From the NCBI RefSeq assembly GCF_036370855.1, contig NC_088102.1, positions 19,945,001-20,009,000 of the forward strand: 64,000 bases of DNA, read 5' to 3'. Below are positions 13,201-26,711 of this stretch, in pieces (the first letter of the stretch is position 1; each line of letters starts with the position of its first letter). A model generated the notes under the pieces. The model worked only from the letters and a program-made list of their open reading frames with translations, did no database searches and was not told the DNA's origin. This DNA is from Dromaius novaehollandiae. Lineage: Eukaryota > Chordata > Aves > Casuariiformes > Dromaiidae. The translations under genes and the position numbers were made by a program.

Positions 13201-14320
13201 TGGGAGCAGACCTGGGCCGGAGAGGCCGGGCGCTCGCAGGTGAGCCGCAGCAGGCGTGCAGGAGAGGCTGCCGGCCCTTCCCTTCCCCTCGGGCCGCTCA
13301 CGCGAGGCTGGGAACCATCAGCCCTTCATCTCCCCAGGCCTTTGCTTATCCAGCCACAAAATGGGGTTAACCTTCACTCTTACTGGGCAGCAGGCTTAGG
13401 AAGCTTTGTTTGGTAACACTTACAAAATGCTGTGAGTGAAAGGCACTGTAAGAGGGTGATGTTTTTATTAATTATGATCATTATTTGGAATGTGTGGAGG
13501 GAGAGGGCTGTTGCGGGGAGCGCAGCAGGAGCCGGCGGTGGCAGGAGGTCCTGCTCTGCTTTGCTTGTCTGCGCTCCGCAGAGGCCGCTCCGGCACACCG
13601 TGTCGCTACAAAGCAGCCTGGATCGCCGGGAAACTGCGGAGTAAAATAACATCCGGAGTTGCATGCAACTTCTCGCCCTTCCGGTGGCGTTTTTCCATAT
13701 GCTTCCATCTCATCCTCGGCCCCAGGGCTGGCAGCCTGCCGGAGGGGCTGCCCGCGGCTGCTCCCCACGCCCGCGGGGCAGGCGGACGTCCCGCCAGCAG
13801 CCGGGCGTAGGGCTGCTTCTTGCTAAGCCTGTGCTTGGCACCCCGTGCAATGGGTCCTGGTCTGTTGTGGGTCACGTTATCAGTCAACACAGCTGTGATA
13901 CGAATAACTGAGAGCAGCAGCACGTGAGTTAGGGTGTGCTTTGCTCGCTGTATGGGGATTTCCACAGATTTTGTTGGATTTTGGGTCAGCTCCCAAACGC
14001 AGCTGCTGCTCGCAGTCTGCTCTCCAGCCCCCCCGCTTACTTCCAGCTCCCTTCGGTGCGAGTGTGGCAGCGCAGCACTGGCTCCTTGTCACCCCCAGCT
14101 CCGTCCCGGCGCCGCTGTGGGGGCTGCCGAGACTCGCAGCGAGTCTGGTTGGTCCAGACTAGGACTTCGCCTCAAGCATCATCTCCCACACTGTGAGTGC
14201 CTCGAACACATGGACTCCAATGCTTCAGTGCGGCTTTTTAATTAATGATGCATTTTTCAGGGTTATTAATTAACTCCCTTAACTTCACTGTTCCAATTAT
14301 TAGAGTGAAAATCTGAGGGG
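10250..14320. other. Alternating GC-rich blocks and TAAT-rich clusters (putative regulatory DNA)
   Basis: CpG-containing GC-rich blocks at about 10.43-10.90, 12.85-13.35, 13.49-13.83 and 14.0-14.16 kb alternate with short AT-rich clusters dense in homeodomain-type TAATTA cores at 10,305-10,370, 13,455-13,490 and 14,230-14,300. Many open frames occur in the GC-rich blocks on both strands, but none shows a domain. I read this as possible regulatory DNA; that is inference. Confidence 0.35.
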
Positions 14321-17300
14321 AAGTTTGCGGGCTCAGTGCTTGCCCAGCTTTCCTGTCCACAGGAACGAGCTGCTGCACCTTCCCGGGGGACTGCACTAGA
14401 GATTTTGTACTTTGGCTCTCACCTAGGTAGGCACTTTGGTATCAGTTGTTCTGGTATTCCCTTCTTTTCTTACCTTGATAGGTTTTATGAAAGACATTGA
14501 CAGAGCGTTTGCCAGCTCCCTTCATGAGTGCTGACAGGCTGGCGGTGTGTTGCAGCGCGAGCTTTTCTTTCCACCTCTTTGCCCCTCTGATGTTTTGCTA
14601 TCTGCTCGCGAAGGCAGGGGTTTTATTATAAGCGTGCGTATCATTGTCTCACTCTTGGCAAATTCCAAAGGATGTCTGTGTATCTCATCATACAACCTGA
14701 CACAATATCCTTCCCAGATGGTCCAGATACTGTTCGGTTTCATTAACATGTTTCTCACTACTGCCAGAGCCCAATAGAGTTGTAAGAGCTGTGGCTAGAG
14801 AGTGCAGTAATGAGATTTTATTTTTTTAATGTGCGTCTTTATGGTATCAAAGCGCTTTATGTATCGTCTCTCTGTGCACCATCCTCATTCAGTCTGCTGC
14901 TGGTGAACATGTTCTGCCTGGCTCCAGCATCAGCCACAGTCTGTCTTGATTTCCACTTAAATCAGTCTCCTACCGTTTTAACCTTGCCAGCCTTTGAAAT
15001 CAGGAGGCCACTGGAACAATAGGCAGAATTTATACTGCAGTTTTCATCTTCACAGCAATTCTCAAACAAGAATGAATCAATCTTTAATGCTCCCCTATGC
15101 AGGACATGACAAAAGGCTGCAAGGCTGATTTTGCCGACTGGGAATGTGAGGCTCAGAAAACCTGAGGGACTTGCTGAAAGCCGCCAGAAAAAATATGGTC
15201 AGAGCTGCAAAAAGACGAGAAGAGTTTGTGGTGCCCTGTACTACTGGATTTTTACATCTGCATGATGTTCCCAGATGATGTCTTTAAACTTACTAGGCAG
15301 TTTATTTTCTGTGTCCTACATGGCATCCCTAACAGCAGAACCAGGACATCCACCACCACCTCGCTGTGTCAGTGACGATCTAACGTATTCTTTCAATGGA
15401 AAAGGAAATTAATTATTAGAAGTTATAGGGCATTTGATGAACCTGTGCCTGCTAATTTTGAACGCCTCGGTTGAGTCCAGGGTGCGTTTGAGGCTGTACA
15501 CAGAGAAAGGTCTTTGTGTTGAAAATGATTCCTCAGACATCCGAAATGCGCTGCCTCCCTCCCCCATCGTCACAAAATGTCACCAAGTGGCTTCCTGGGC
15601 TGCCGAACTCGCTGCTCTCTGCTCCCGGGTCTCCATCTCTCTCCTCCTGGTAATATAGCTGAACAATGTGCAGTTCCACTGCTGAACCATGACACATCTT
15701 GATTTCAGTCTAATATTAGTAGAGAGCTTTCTCATTTTACAGAGCAGGGTACATCTGCCCCTTCGAGATTGCTCTGCGGTGTAGATCGTCTTTTCCCAAA
15801 CCTGCCGACGGAATGACCCCTTGCGGCATAATCATCCACTTTGTTCCTGTGGAATAAAGCTAGATTGGGAATAAATGATTTAAATTGTATTTTACTGAGC
15901 TGAATCCGTTGTGCTATCATAGCAGTTTTGAAAGTTTCATTAAGATAGTAATGTAGTAATATAAGAAATCAGACTGATAAAAAATTGCTACCAAAAGTGA
16001 AGAACCGCTGGTAGTCCTGGAAGGTAGGTAGGGCTTAAAGTCTAAGAAAACTTGAAATGAGCCTACAGACTGCAATCCCAGCTCTGACACCAATATACTC
16101 AGATAAAACAATTTTCATGCTTTGCTGTTAAAAACTTCTGAAAAATGTGTTAATTTTTCTACAGTTCAAAGGTGGGTTTTGAGATTAAATTAATCCATGG
16201 CTATAAATTGTGACTACCATGTAAAATGAAGAGCAGAGAACGGAGAATATCGTTAGCTTTCAGGCCATTAGGAGTCCCTACAGATATGAAACCTGAAAGG
16301 AACCACGGCAGGCAGAAAGTCGTAACGCAGCTTCTGCCTGCAGCTTGTACTTGGAAGTGGAAAGCCCCATTTAAAGGAGTGCTACAGCCTCTCCCTAACC
16401 CTCCCAAATATTTCCTGAATATTCCCAAAGGATGGGGGGGGTCAGGAAGAACTCATGATGCCCTAAAACTGCAGGTGCATCTTACATGCTGGCGCAAGTG
16501 GGAATAGTCTGCGTAGCGCTTCGTCAACACTGTTTTACCTCAACAGATGTGACCCTGTATTTTCATTTGGGCAAACGGAATCATTCGACAAAAAGACAGG
16601 GAATTTAACAAGTGCTCCAGGAAAGGCACATAGCATCTAGCATAATTTGCTAGAAACTAATGAACTGCATACAGTCATGCTTCGCTTTCATTCCTTTTAT
16701 TAGTGTCTGCACCAGTGGTCCACCTCACTTCAGTTTATTAAAGATCAGAGACCCTTTTTTAACTTCAAAGTCAGGGATATTAAAAAGACGCAAAGCCCTC
16801 AGCAAATCCTAAAAGAATGGTGTTTCTCTTCTCCATTTAAATTTTCACTTGCCTTTATTATTTTTCCTATTTCCCATCAAAGCTGTGGGAGGCAGTGATG
16901 CCTTTGGACTATTGCCCTATATCTTTTCATTCGGCCTTTTTCTTTCCTTTCTGGCCCATTCTGGAACAGGAAAACAATGTGGGTGGCAGGAGGGCAGCTT
17001 CCACCAATTCATTAAAGCAGTATTTTTTTAATTGAAATGTCTTGCGGAGGCTCTCATTATACCTATTAATATACAGCTTCACACCATTCAGCTATTATTA
17101 TTTTATATTCAAATCCATGTACTTTTGATTTAATACATTAAACCTATCTAAATCCGCATACATATATTGTTGCTAGCCAGTGAGTAATATATATCTACAT
17201 CAATGATGTTTTAATGATGCATTGTTCTAATACATCACCAAAGAGATACTGCTCTCATGATAGATTAGTGCCATATATCAGCAAGGCATTTTTATGATGT

Positions 17301-20300
17301 ATCACCCAAACAATGTCATTGGAAAGGAGTAAGAGGCACAGAAGTACTGGTAGGTTTTAATTTACTACATTTAAAAAACCCTTCTAATATTCTTAACATG
17401 ATAGTAGCTGACCCAGTCTGAAGTGGAAGAGACAGAATATTAAAAGCAGATATCTCAAGTGCAATCCAGTAGGTCAGAAGGCATCATGCAGACTCTTAAG
17501 ATATATCCTATGCTTATTTATCTCAGCAGACAGAAATGAAAGAAAACGGAATGAAAGGAGGAACCTAATTTCTTATTTTCGCAATGTGCATCAGTCTGAC
17601 GAGAGAGGTGGAGCATCACCAGCTAACAGCAAAACACCTTTGTGTTACAAATTCCAGTTGACTCCAGCTGCATTGTTCCTGGAGACACTCTAGCTCGGAG
17701 GGGAAGGAGGCATTATTCTTGACAGGGGATTTTTTTGGTTCTGGGTTTTTTTTTCCAGCCAAGTAATGCTGATTCACCAGAAAACAAAAAATGTTAATAG
17801 GAACACGACTGAGTCAATGAGAAATAATTTCAAGCTAAATGTCGTTGATTAGAAAGATTGATATTTGGGAGTAAGGTTCTTGCCAAAACCCAGCTGGCCT
17901 GATCCAACTCTTTTGCTGTTTGACTTGCAGTGACCAGCAATACACACGCTTCTTTTGTAGGGTGAAAGCAATATGGAGCTTCTACCTATTCCTGCTCTTT
18001 AACTCGCAAAGACTCATGAAGCAAGACTCAAATCTATGGTCTTGCTGTCAGGCACCATCAGTTAAACCTTGCTAGAGCAGAGGGCCATGAGGTTGCAAAA
18101 CTGCACCCTATACATGCTCTTACAGACACATAACAGGTTTGACGTATCTAGCTCATTGATCAGATTGGCTGTCAACCACCTAGAAGGAGTGGGACCTCGC
18201 AGCACACCAGTGGTTTCTGCAAAGACAGCATTTAAACACTGTTTGCTGAGGGCTCTGACTACTAGTCACACGTTCCAGCAGTGCATGTTGTCTCTGGCGT
18301 GCTTGGGGCAGTACGGACACCAAGGGGAGTGAGAAACCCCCCAGGTGAGCTGGACGCAGAGGTGGGAGGAGGGCGCCGGGCTGGCTGTCCCTTGCCTCCC
18401 CTGCAGAGCTCGGCAGACACAGACCACGGTCTCACAGCTCAACGCCTACCTGTGTGGACGCAGTCACAAAACCGAGGCCAGAAGAGGAAAAATCAACCCC
18501 CACCCAGACAAAACTCACACTGGCTAACTGTATGCCAGGTATGACCTCTTAAAAGTAGCTCTACCAAGGTGTTTCTTTCATCCCAAGGCTGCATATACTC
18601 TAGTGCTCCAAAGGAAGATGTTGCAAGACACAAAATCACATAAGCCCTCTAAAAATTAAAACTAGCATGCAAAAAGCATTTCTTTCTTCAAGAAAAATAC
18701 TGCTGCCCATGAAATAGAAGCGTATTGAGCTTTCTGATCATACTTTGCCTAAATACATGTCCTTGCACTGACATCAGCTGGAACAGTGAGTGAATATTAA
18801 GGAAAAGAATAGACTTATTGCTATTAAAGAACAAAATCTCTGTTTACTGTTAATATCCAGTTATGTAGTTAATGTGTATCTAATGTAGAAAGAGGCACTA
18901 AGTAGATATTGTATTCCAGGCAGAAAATACTAGACTTTAATTAAATGGAGTAAACATCTCATTAAATGTCTATTTTACAGACACTAATGAACCTTATTGC
19001 TGAAGGGGCAAAAGAAATACGACACTGTAAAAAGTAAAGTGTATTCCTTGAACGTTTTGAGTAGTAAATATTTTCTGTGATCTAACAAGGCATAATAAGA
19101 AATCCTACTATATTAAAATATCTTTAAGAATATAAGAAAACTGATCTCTGATCAAGTCAGTTATAAATTAGACCACAGATTTCCGCTTGGCTTTCTAAAA
19201 ACTCCTACTCCGATTATAACGCACCATTTGAGAAGATAGTCTTATTTATTTTAGGGTATTTCACACTAGGAAAGCAGAGACGCTCAACTACAAGGCAACC
19301 TTGAAAAAAGGTAGAGAGGAATTTGAGCAATAAAGACATCATTTATAGAAGTTTTCTTTAGCTTGTGCTTAGCCTTTTCAAACAGAGTAGCCTACTTTTT
19401 ATCCTACCTCTTCCTGCAGGTTACATGGTGAGATTTGTACAGGTCATGTTCTTACTTTGAAAATTCAGGGCACGAAGCATTTTTGCCCAAAGCTGGCCTG
19501 TCACAGTGCCTGGGCCTTTTGGGGTGCTGGGGCTTCCCCACCTGTGGTGGGCTCCAACTTATCTCCTCTTACCCCTGCTGCCTCCCACCCAACACTGACG
19601 TATCAGCTGCACTCACCACCCGCCCAGGCCACCCATCTCCAAGGGCTGCCACTGCTCTCCATGTCAGGCACCAGCACTGCCGACACTGCCCTCGGCCTCT
19701 CACGCGCCTGGGACCTGCCACCTCGTGGGTGACGGGAAGCCACAGTGGTCCCAACTGACCCAACGAGTGTAGAAATACGTAAGCTTAGGGACAGGGCTTT
19801 TAGGCAACAGTCCCACCAAGTACCTTGTGAGATATACTGAGTCCTCCTAAGCTGGTATTTGATTTTAGGAGCTGAGTTGTTGAAACAGCATGCCACAAGC
19901 CCAGGAAGCTCCATGAAGCTACCAGGTGTGAGGTGCACTGATTTGTACCCAGAACAGCACCTTCTTAGCTGTTGTAACCTTCCCTCATACCTCCCAGCAG
20001 CCTTCCCTTCACTCTGCTCCTCGGTCTTGGGGAGCATGGCTTTTGCTATCTGTGCGTTTTTCCTCACACCATACTCAGCTCTGTTCTCTGCTCCAGCTAT
20101 GATTTCCGAGATTTTAAGGCATCAGTCTCTTGTTTGCAAGTCTGAAGAAGCCCAGCAGCTTTGTTTATGCCAATGCCCTGCTTCAGGCAACCAGTGCTGC
20201 TCTCACTGCCACAAACGCACCACCACCGCTTTCAGCACTGCTTTTCTGATCAGCCATGATGCTTTGTGCCACAGAAGGAGGTACAGCTTTGTAGGTATGT

Positions 20301-22051
20301 CTCACATTACTCATCCATCAGAGCTCCCCTGTGTGGTTGTTGGTTATTTACAGGAGACCCTCTTTCTGTCATGCCCCATGTTGTTTTTCTCTGAAGCATC
20401 GGATATAAGGTGTTGCTGGAGACAAGATGCCCAGTGTGGGTAATAAAACCCTCTTCTCTTCTGGTGTGTCCTACGGCCCTTGGAGTCAAGATCATTCATG
20501 CTTTACCATCCTGTGAGCCAGATGGTTAGCAGGGCTGTTGAATTCATTTCCTGGTTTTTCTGTGCATAAATCCAACAAAACGCTTTTACCTTCCTACAGC
20601 TGGCACGTGTGCCTAACGACTTGATCTTTCGCATTTCAAATATTTATTCAGAATTTAATTTAAACCCCTGAGACTAATCCTGGTGCCTTAACTTAGACCT
20701 CAACTAGTTTCATTGAATCATCTCTGACACTATTCTGTGATCCTCAACAAATTGGCTTCATATACTAATAGGGCACAATCCTTTTTCTATTTGTATTTTG
20801 GGGGTATTTTTGAAAGAGCTGCTGGTGATTTTTAAAGTATTACAAGACCTTAAACTGTTGTTTCTGTCTTTTAAATTATAGATGGTCTCCATAGAGACAC
20901 TGAAGTTCTACATTGCTCTCTTGAATTGCCTGAAGAAGTGGCACTTAGAATTACATTCAGAACAATGCTAATTAGCAAACACTGAATTTTAAACAAGCTT
21001 CACAGCAAGGTTTTTGTCTGATAGGAGCAGCAACCAGCAACTGACTGACCAAACCGACAAAGCTGAATTACAGACAACATGCTATTTAATTATTCATTAG
21101 ACATTTTACAGGGTTTTTACAATAGGCACCATTCCCTTTTTGAGGAATCACCGAGCCAAGCATAAGTGCCTTAGAAATCCAGCATAATAAACAGTCAGAC
21201 AGAATCAGCAAAATGAAATCTGCTTCCCAAATTACAGACTTATTGAGGAGGAGAGAGGCAGAAACAAACCTTTGCAGCCGTTCGATAAGAATGCCCCAGT
21301 GCATGTGTGGAATAGAAATAACTTGCCATGAACCCAGTCCTGAGCCTGCAGACAGAGCTGCCATAAAAGGATCTTGATGAAGGAAACCGTTACTGAACAG
21401 GGAGGGGGACAAAACCCTCATCCCTAACCTAGAATTAGGCCCAGACAGTGCAGTGGGGCTGTGGCAGGCAACAGCTAGATAAAAGAAGAATGAGCCAAAG
21501 TTGCCTGCTGTTTTCTTCCGTATCAGATGGACACTGTTAGTGTTTCAGTGACCGTGCTCCCAACATGCCCATAAATCTCCCATTTCTGCCCAGAACCAGG
21601 GGCCAGGGGCCATTTTGAGCTCTTGAATATGTGCAGCAGGGGAGGCGAAATGGTCAGGTGAGGTCCTGGTCACTGCGCTTTCCTGCACGGGTCTTCTGCT
21701 CCTATCCACCCCAAAGCACATACAGCACTTTGAGAGCTGACAAAGAGGTAAAACAGAGCTGTTATTTTGACCACCACTAGAAATCAGACACTATCAGTAG
21801 CTGAACAAAGAAGCCAGATGGTGATGCTAGAACTCATTAACCTGGCAGATTGAGCGTAAGGAAAGAAAGAAAGCTTTGGGAAATGCTTTTATACTAGGTG
21901 AGACCTTTCTACTTGCAGCACAACCCATGGTGAAAGGAAGTGGTTGCAAGAGAGGTAAAGATCCATAGATCTGTGGAGAAGCTGCAGACAGTGGGAAAAG
22001 ATCTTGGATGCTCCAGAAGACACTGACCTAAGCTCAGACAACACTTAGGAA

Positions 22052-22303
22052 ATGGAGGCTGGGAAATACACATCTACTCCATTATTTTGTTTGATCTTTC
22101 TATTTCTTGTGCTAGCTAAAGCAAAGAATAATTCTACTCCAGTAAAGTTGGTGAAAGAGGACAATATTGTACCTCTCTCAAGCCAAAGGAAGAGCAAATT
22201 AAGCAGCAAATGCTATTCGTGTGTTGAGACCCAAATGCAGGAGCTGCACACAAGTCCCTTGCAAACAGCACCACCGGGACTGTCTCAGGTGGTGCTCAGG
22301 TAG
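22052..22303 (+). other. Unverified 83-codon ORF with signal-peptide-like start
   Basis: The frame encodes a hydrophobic N-terminus, with PLFCLIFLFLVLAKA at residues 10-24. An acidic/basic segment with one N-glycosylation sequon (NNST) and a CYSC pair follow. This could be the first exon of a small secreted protein, or chance. No promoter, splice evidence or family match is visible, so I do not call it a gene. Confidence 0.15.
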
Positions 22304-25300
22304 CTGTAGTTCCCTATGGCTAGAGCAGAACACTGGATATTAACTGTCAAATTTAATCTGAAGGTGCATCACAGACTAGGAGAATGATTCGGGCCACACT
22401 TTGTGCCAACACTTAGAGGTGGCTGCGGGCAGCCTGTCTGTGCGCTGTGTCTGTGCCTGTGGAGCTGGGGTAATAACCACTGCCTGTAGCACAAGCAGGA
22501 GGCTCAGCTAACAGGCCTGTACGTGCGTGTTGGTGTAACCAATGTTTGCGGAGACCTTTGATCCTTAGAGGAGAAGTGTTTTAGAAGAGTAGCAAAGTGA
22601 TAGTAGTAAAAGAGGAGAATCTCCTACTGTCCAGTATCAGCCTTTGTTGTGAATTCATTAACTAAATGGAAGGCAATGAAAGATCCTAGGATCACCTCTG
22701 AAAGCCTTGATTTGTGCTCAGCCTTCTTCCCTTAATGCATACAATGCTTCTGTAAGTCTTCGTGACAATTCCCATGCATTAGACACGGCACCACTGTTAA
22801 TGATGGGTTCAGAAACGGTGAAATAAGCACATCAGGAAATCAAACTTTACTGCATACGGACATCTCTGTAAATCTTCCAGGATGGAAGCGATACCCCAGA
22901 TGCCATTCGGCACTGTCATAGGCACCTTCCAGCCACCTGCTCTGTGTGGGGAAAAACACAGATGCAAAACGGGATGACTTTGAAACACTGCATGCTCCCT
23001 TGCCCAGGATGATGCATTATATATCAGGAATTGGTATACAGGGATTATGTTTTTTCTAGATGAGACAAATGAGTGAGTAGGATGAAACCTTCTATCTATT
23101 CAAATGAAATCAAATGTAACTGGTAATGCCATTCACAGCTATGGTGATACTTCATCATCCTTATTATAGTATAACTACCTACATACAGGCTAAAACTTAA
23201 TTTAGTATAATAAAACCTATCTATCTAAAATGGTTCATAATCTGCAGTCAGTTATTTTCCTACTACTGCTTTTTTTCATATCAGCAATCACTGTACTTGC
23301 TGCAAGCATTTGAACGATCTGTCATAGAAGAGACTTGCTCTGCAGACAAACTCTGTACACTGTAGTTCTGGTAAATAACACTTATGCTGAACCTGAATGC
23401 AAGAATGTCTCATCCTGTGCATTATTTTCCATGTGATGTCTGCTATTATTATGACTGTATATCCTACAACGTGAAGAAGGGCTCTCATAAGGATACAAGT
23501 ATTTCCCTTTTCCTTCCAGCCTGTATATTTTATTCTAGCTAGCTTTATTGGTGGCATAAAAAAAGACGGGTGCTGAAGTCTATAGGCTTCTTGCTCTGTC
23601 CTGAAACTGAAACCCACACACACCTCAGAGAGCGATCAGTCTCCTTTCATGTGTCCACCGAACACAGCACTGTAGGAATATATACATAAGCGAAAGCCTG
23701 GAATAGGACCTTTTAATGTGACAAATGGAGATTACAAAGATGCTGGGTTGTTGCTGTTGCTGGTGATGACAGCTACTCTCAGCGACATCCAGGCACATCT
23801 GCTGAGATCAGCCCAATTACATGCCTAGTCACCAAAGGGTTCATAAATGATCACATGAAGAGAAAAAAGAACCTGATGTTTACCCATAACTTTCTCCGTT
23901 TGTATGGTGCCAAGTATATAAATACCCACTTTTCCATGATGTGATTGTTCTCTAACCTTGGGTAGGATCCTGCTTCAGGGGTGGCCTCCATAAGTGGATT
24001 CACTCCACTTGCGTGCAAAGGTGGTTAGGCACTTGGAAATCACCCAGTCCCCACGCTCCCAATGCTATTTCATGGGGTGAGCTGTTTGTGGCAAAAAAAG
24101 AGAAAGACTATGTGAAAAAAGGCAATGGCATGCTGATCTGGGGCCACTCGCAGGCCCTGCACTGCGGTCGCTTCAGAGCTGAGGTCTTTGGGGTTGCGCG
24201 ACCGACGGGGAGACGTCAGCAAAGCAGCCCCGTCCATGTGCTGCCGGGGACAGGCAGCGGGTCTGGCGGAGAGCATCACGGAGGCAGAGGAGCCACCACA
24301 GGAGAGCTGTGCCGGCCGGCACTGCAGAGACGAGGTCAGTGGCTCTCCAAAGCTCTGAGGTTTTACGGTACAAAACCCCAGTGAGTCTCAGATCCCTCCT
24401 TTGGGATTTCCTGGGCGAGGAAAGGAGGGATCTGGGGTTAAATTGCTTGTTTTTCAAAATGATGAACTGTATTGAAGTGAGAATGAAATGTTTGTTGAAT
24501 ATTTTTATTCACTTTAATGTGTTTTCCTGTTACCTAGGAACAAATCAGCAATTACTCCAAATCTGATATCCCAGGAATGCACCTCTGGAACTGACCTGAC
24601 TGCATGAGTTCTGGCTGCACCTCAATCTGCATGTACTTTTGAGCAGTTTGGTCTGAGTCCAACAGTAATTTAAATCCAAACAGTGCTTGTTGTTTTATGA
24701 AAGTGACTCTGATTCATGAATTAAGTAGAAATATGAAAAATAGAATGAAAGTGAGCAAAGGAATTTAGCTGCAATATATCCAATTGGAAAGTTCATTCTT
24801 TATTATTGTAGTGGCCCATCACTTGGATCATTTCAATCTACACTGGTCCAAGAGCTATGAAGCAAGAGTGTTTTGGTGTTAATCGGTAAACTAGAACCAT
24901 ATAATTCTGCTATCTACCAAAAGTTGTATTAAAGTACTTTAGCAAGAGAGCTCACTTTCTCAGTGCTGAAGATATGTCCTCAGACTAATGCTCAGCTTCA
25001 GTATTTTCCAGCTTTTGGTTGATTTATCCATGCAGCCATAACAGCACAATGCTGCAGGCTTTCATGTTTCATTTCCTAGCCTTTCTAAGGAAGTAAGAAA
25101 AGTAAAAAGGTAATTTAATGCACTCCACAATTACTATTTAAGCATTACATCATCAGAAAGGCTGTCACTAACTAGTAAGTGGTCTCAATGACAAGACAGC
25201 ATTATCTAGCAACTGCAGAGAATTCATTAACCCTTTTGTGAGTATCCTATCCACTCCTGAGGATGGAAAATATACTGTAGGGAACAAGTGTGTACACGCA

Positions 25301-26680
25301 GGTGTCTGAAGTATTTTAGCAGAAAAAAAAAAACAACTCCCCTCCCACAAACTAACTTCTTTCATCTTCTGATAATGGTGTGAACATTTTGCACTGTAAT
25401 CCTGAAAAGGTGCCCAATTCAGTTTTGTAAAAGAACATATGAGACCAGACAGCTGTGCAGGCAGCTTCTGAGAAAGGAGGAAAGTGTGATGAATCACACT
25501 GGTGCTATGTGTGCAGGCGCAGGGTGAGGCAGGCTTTTTGACTCTAACCTGAAGAAGCAGTGCCGGTTAAAATGTGACCAGGAGTCCCCAGATGTTTGCA
25601 GTTATTTGCACCGCTCATGGGTCTTTGCAGCCCTCCAGAACTTCCTCTGATGTCTTAGTGAACATGTTAAGTTCACCTCGTATTCTTCATGGCAGAAAGA
25701 GGTAGAGTCAGCAGTAAGCTTTTAATTTAAACATGTTTAGATTTAGTTTAGTTTTGTTCAAGCAGCACTGTGCCGTGTCCTGCAGGAGAACCAGCAGGTG
25801 AGGCTGATGAGACGGCCGTGGGGCTCTTCCCTCTCCCACGCCCTCTGCAGACGAACGGCCCCTGGGAATCTGTGCAAATCCAGCAAACTTCTGGGATTCC
25901 TCTTGCTGCAGCTCTGAACTTCTGCAATGCACACCGAAAAGCAGCACTGCGACCTCCACTACGGTACAACTGATGCAGCAAGGTGTCAGGAAACTGGAAG
26001 CAGAAGCAACCGCTGCAGGAAGGAGCTCCACAGAGATGGCTCAACTCCGGATGCCTTCCGTGCGACCAAAGGACGGAGAAAAATGGTGTACGTCCTCCTG
26101 CTTCCCTCCCTGTGCTAGACAGGTTCCTAGGCCACTGACAAGACCTCCATGGATGCTGATAAAGAGTCAGCAGGCTCTATCTGTCTTAAAACACTGCCTT
26201 TCATATTGTTTGACCATAGATATACAGCAACAAATACAACAGTCCAATCTGTAGAGCTTTTCTTAAATTGCATGGCTTGCAGTAGCCGGTAAAGATTAAG
26301 AAAAGGGTGAAGAGGTTTAAAAACAACAAAAAGCAGCAAAGAGAACAAATTAACATTCCCTTTTCAAGTCTGAAAAGGATGATTTGAACAAACATCACTA
26401 ATTGGAGCAATTCTTCAGTATTTCATTCCAAATAAATAAACTGTCCAGATCTATTATATAAGACATTGCATATTTGTTCCAACAACCTTTAAATGGGTAC
26501 TGGCGTGTGCCCATTTGCGCGGTTGCATTCCAGACGACTAAAGCAAGCTTTGCGAAACCCTCCCAGGAAAATGTATGTCCCACTGAATTGCTATTCAGAT
26601 ATGATTATAAAAATCCCGACTTTGATTACCCAGTTACTTTGTCATACGCGATATAAAGCAGACCAATAACTAGCTAGCAC

Positions 26681-26709
<29 letters not shown>
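26681..26709. repeat. Poly(A) run, A29
   Basis: This is the longest homopolymer in the window. It could be the tail of an old retroposed copy on the plus strand, but the 200 bases before it match no gene or element I recognise and contain no AATAAA close to the run. Confidence 0.9.

Positions 26710-26711
<2 letters not shown>

Noticed and set aside
26470-26709. Processed pseudogene ending in the A29 run
   Set aside because: The 200 bases before the run match no known mRNA, and no polyadenylation signal or flanking duplication could be identified.
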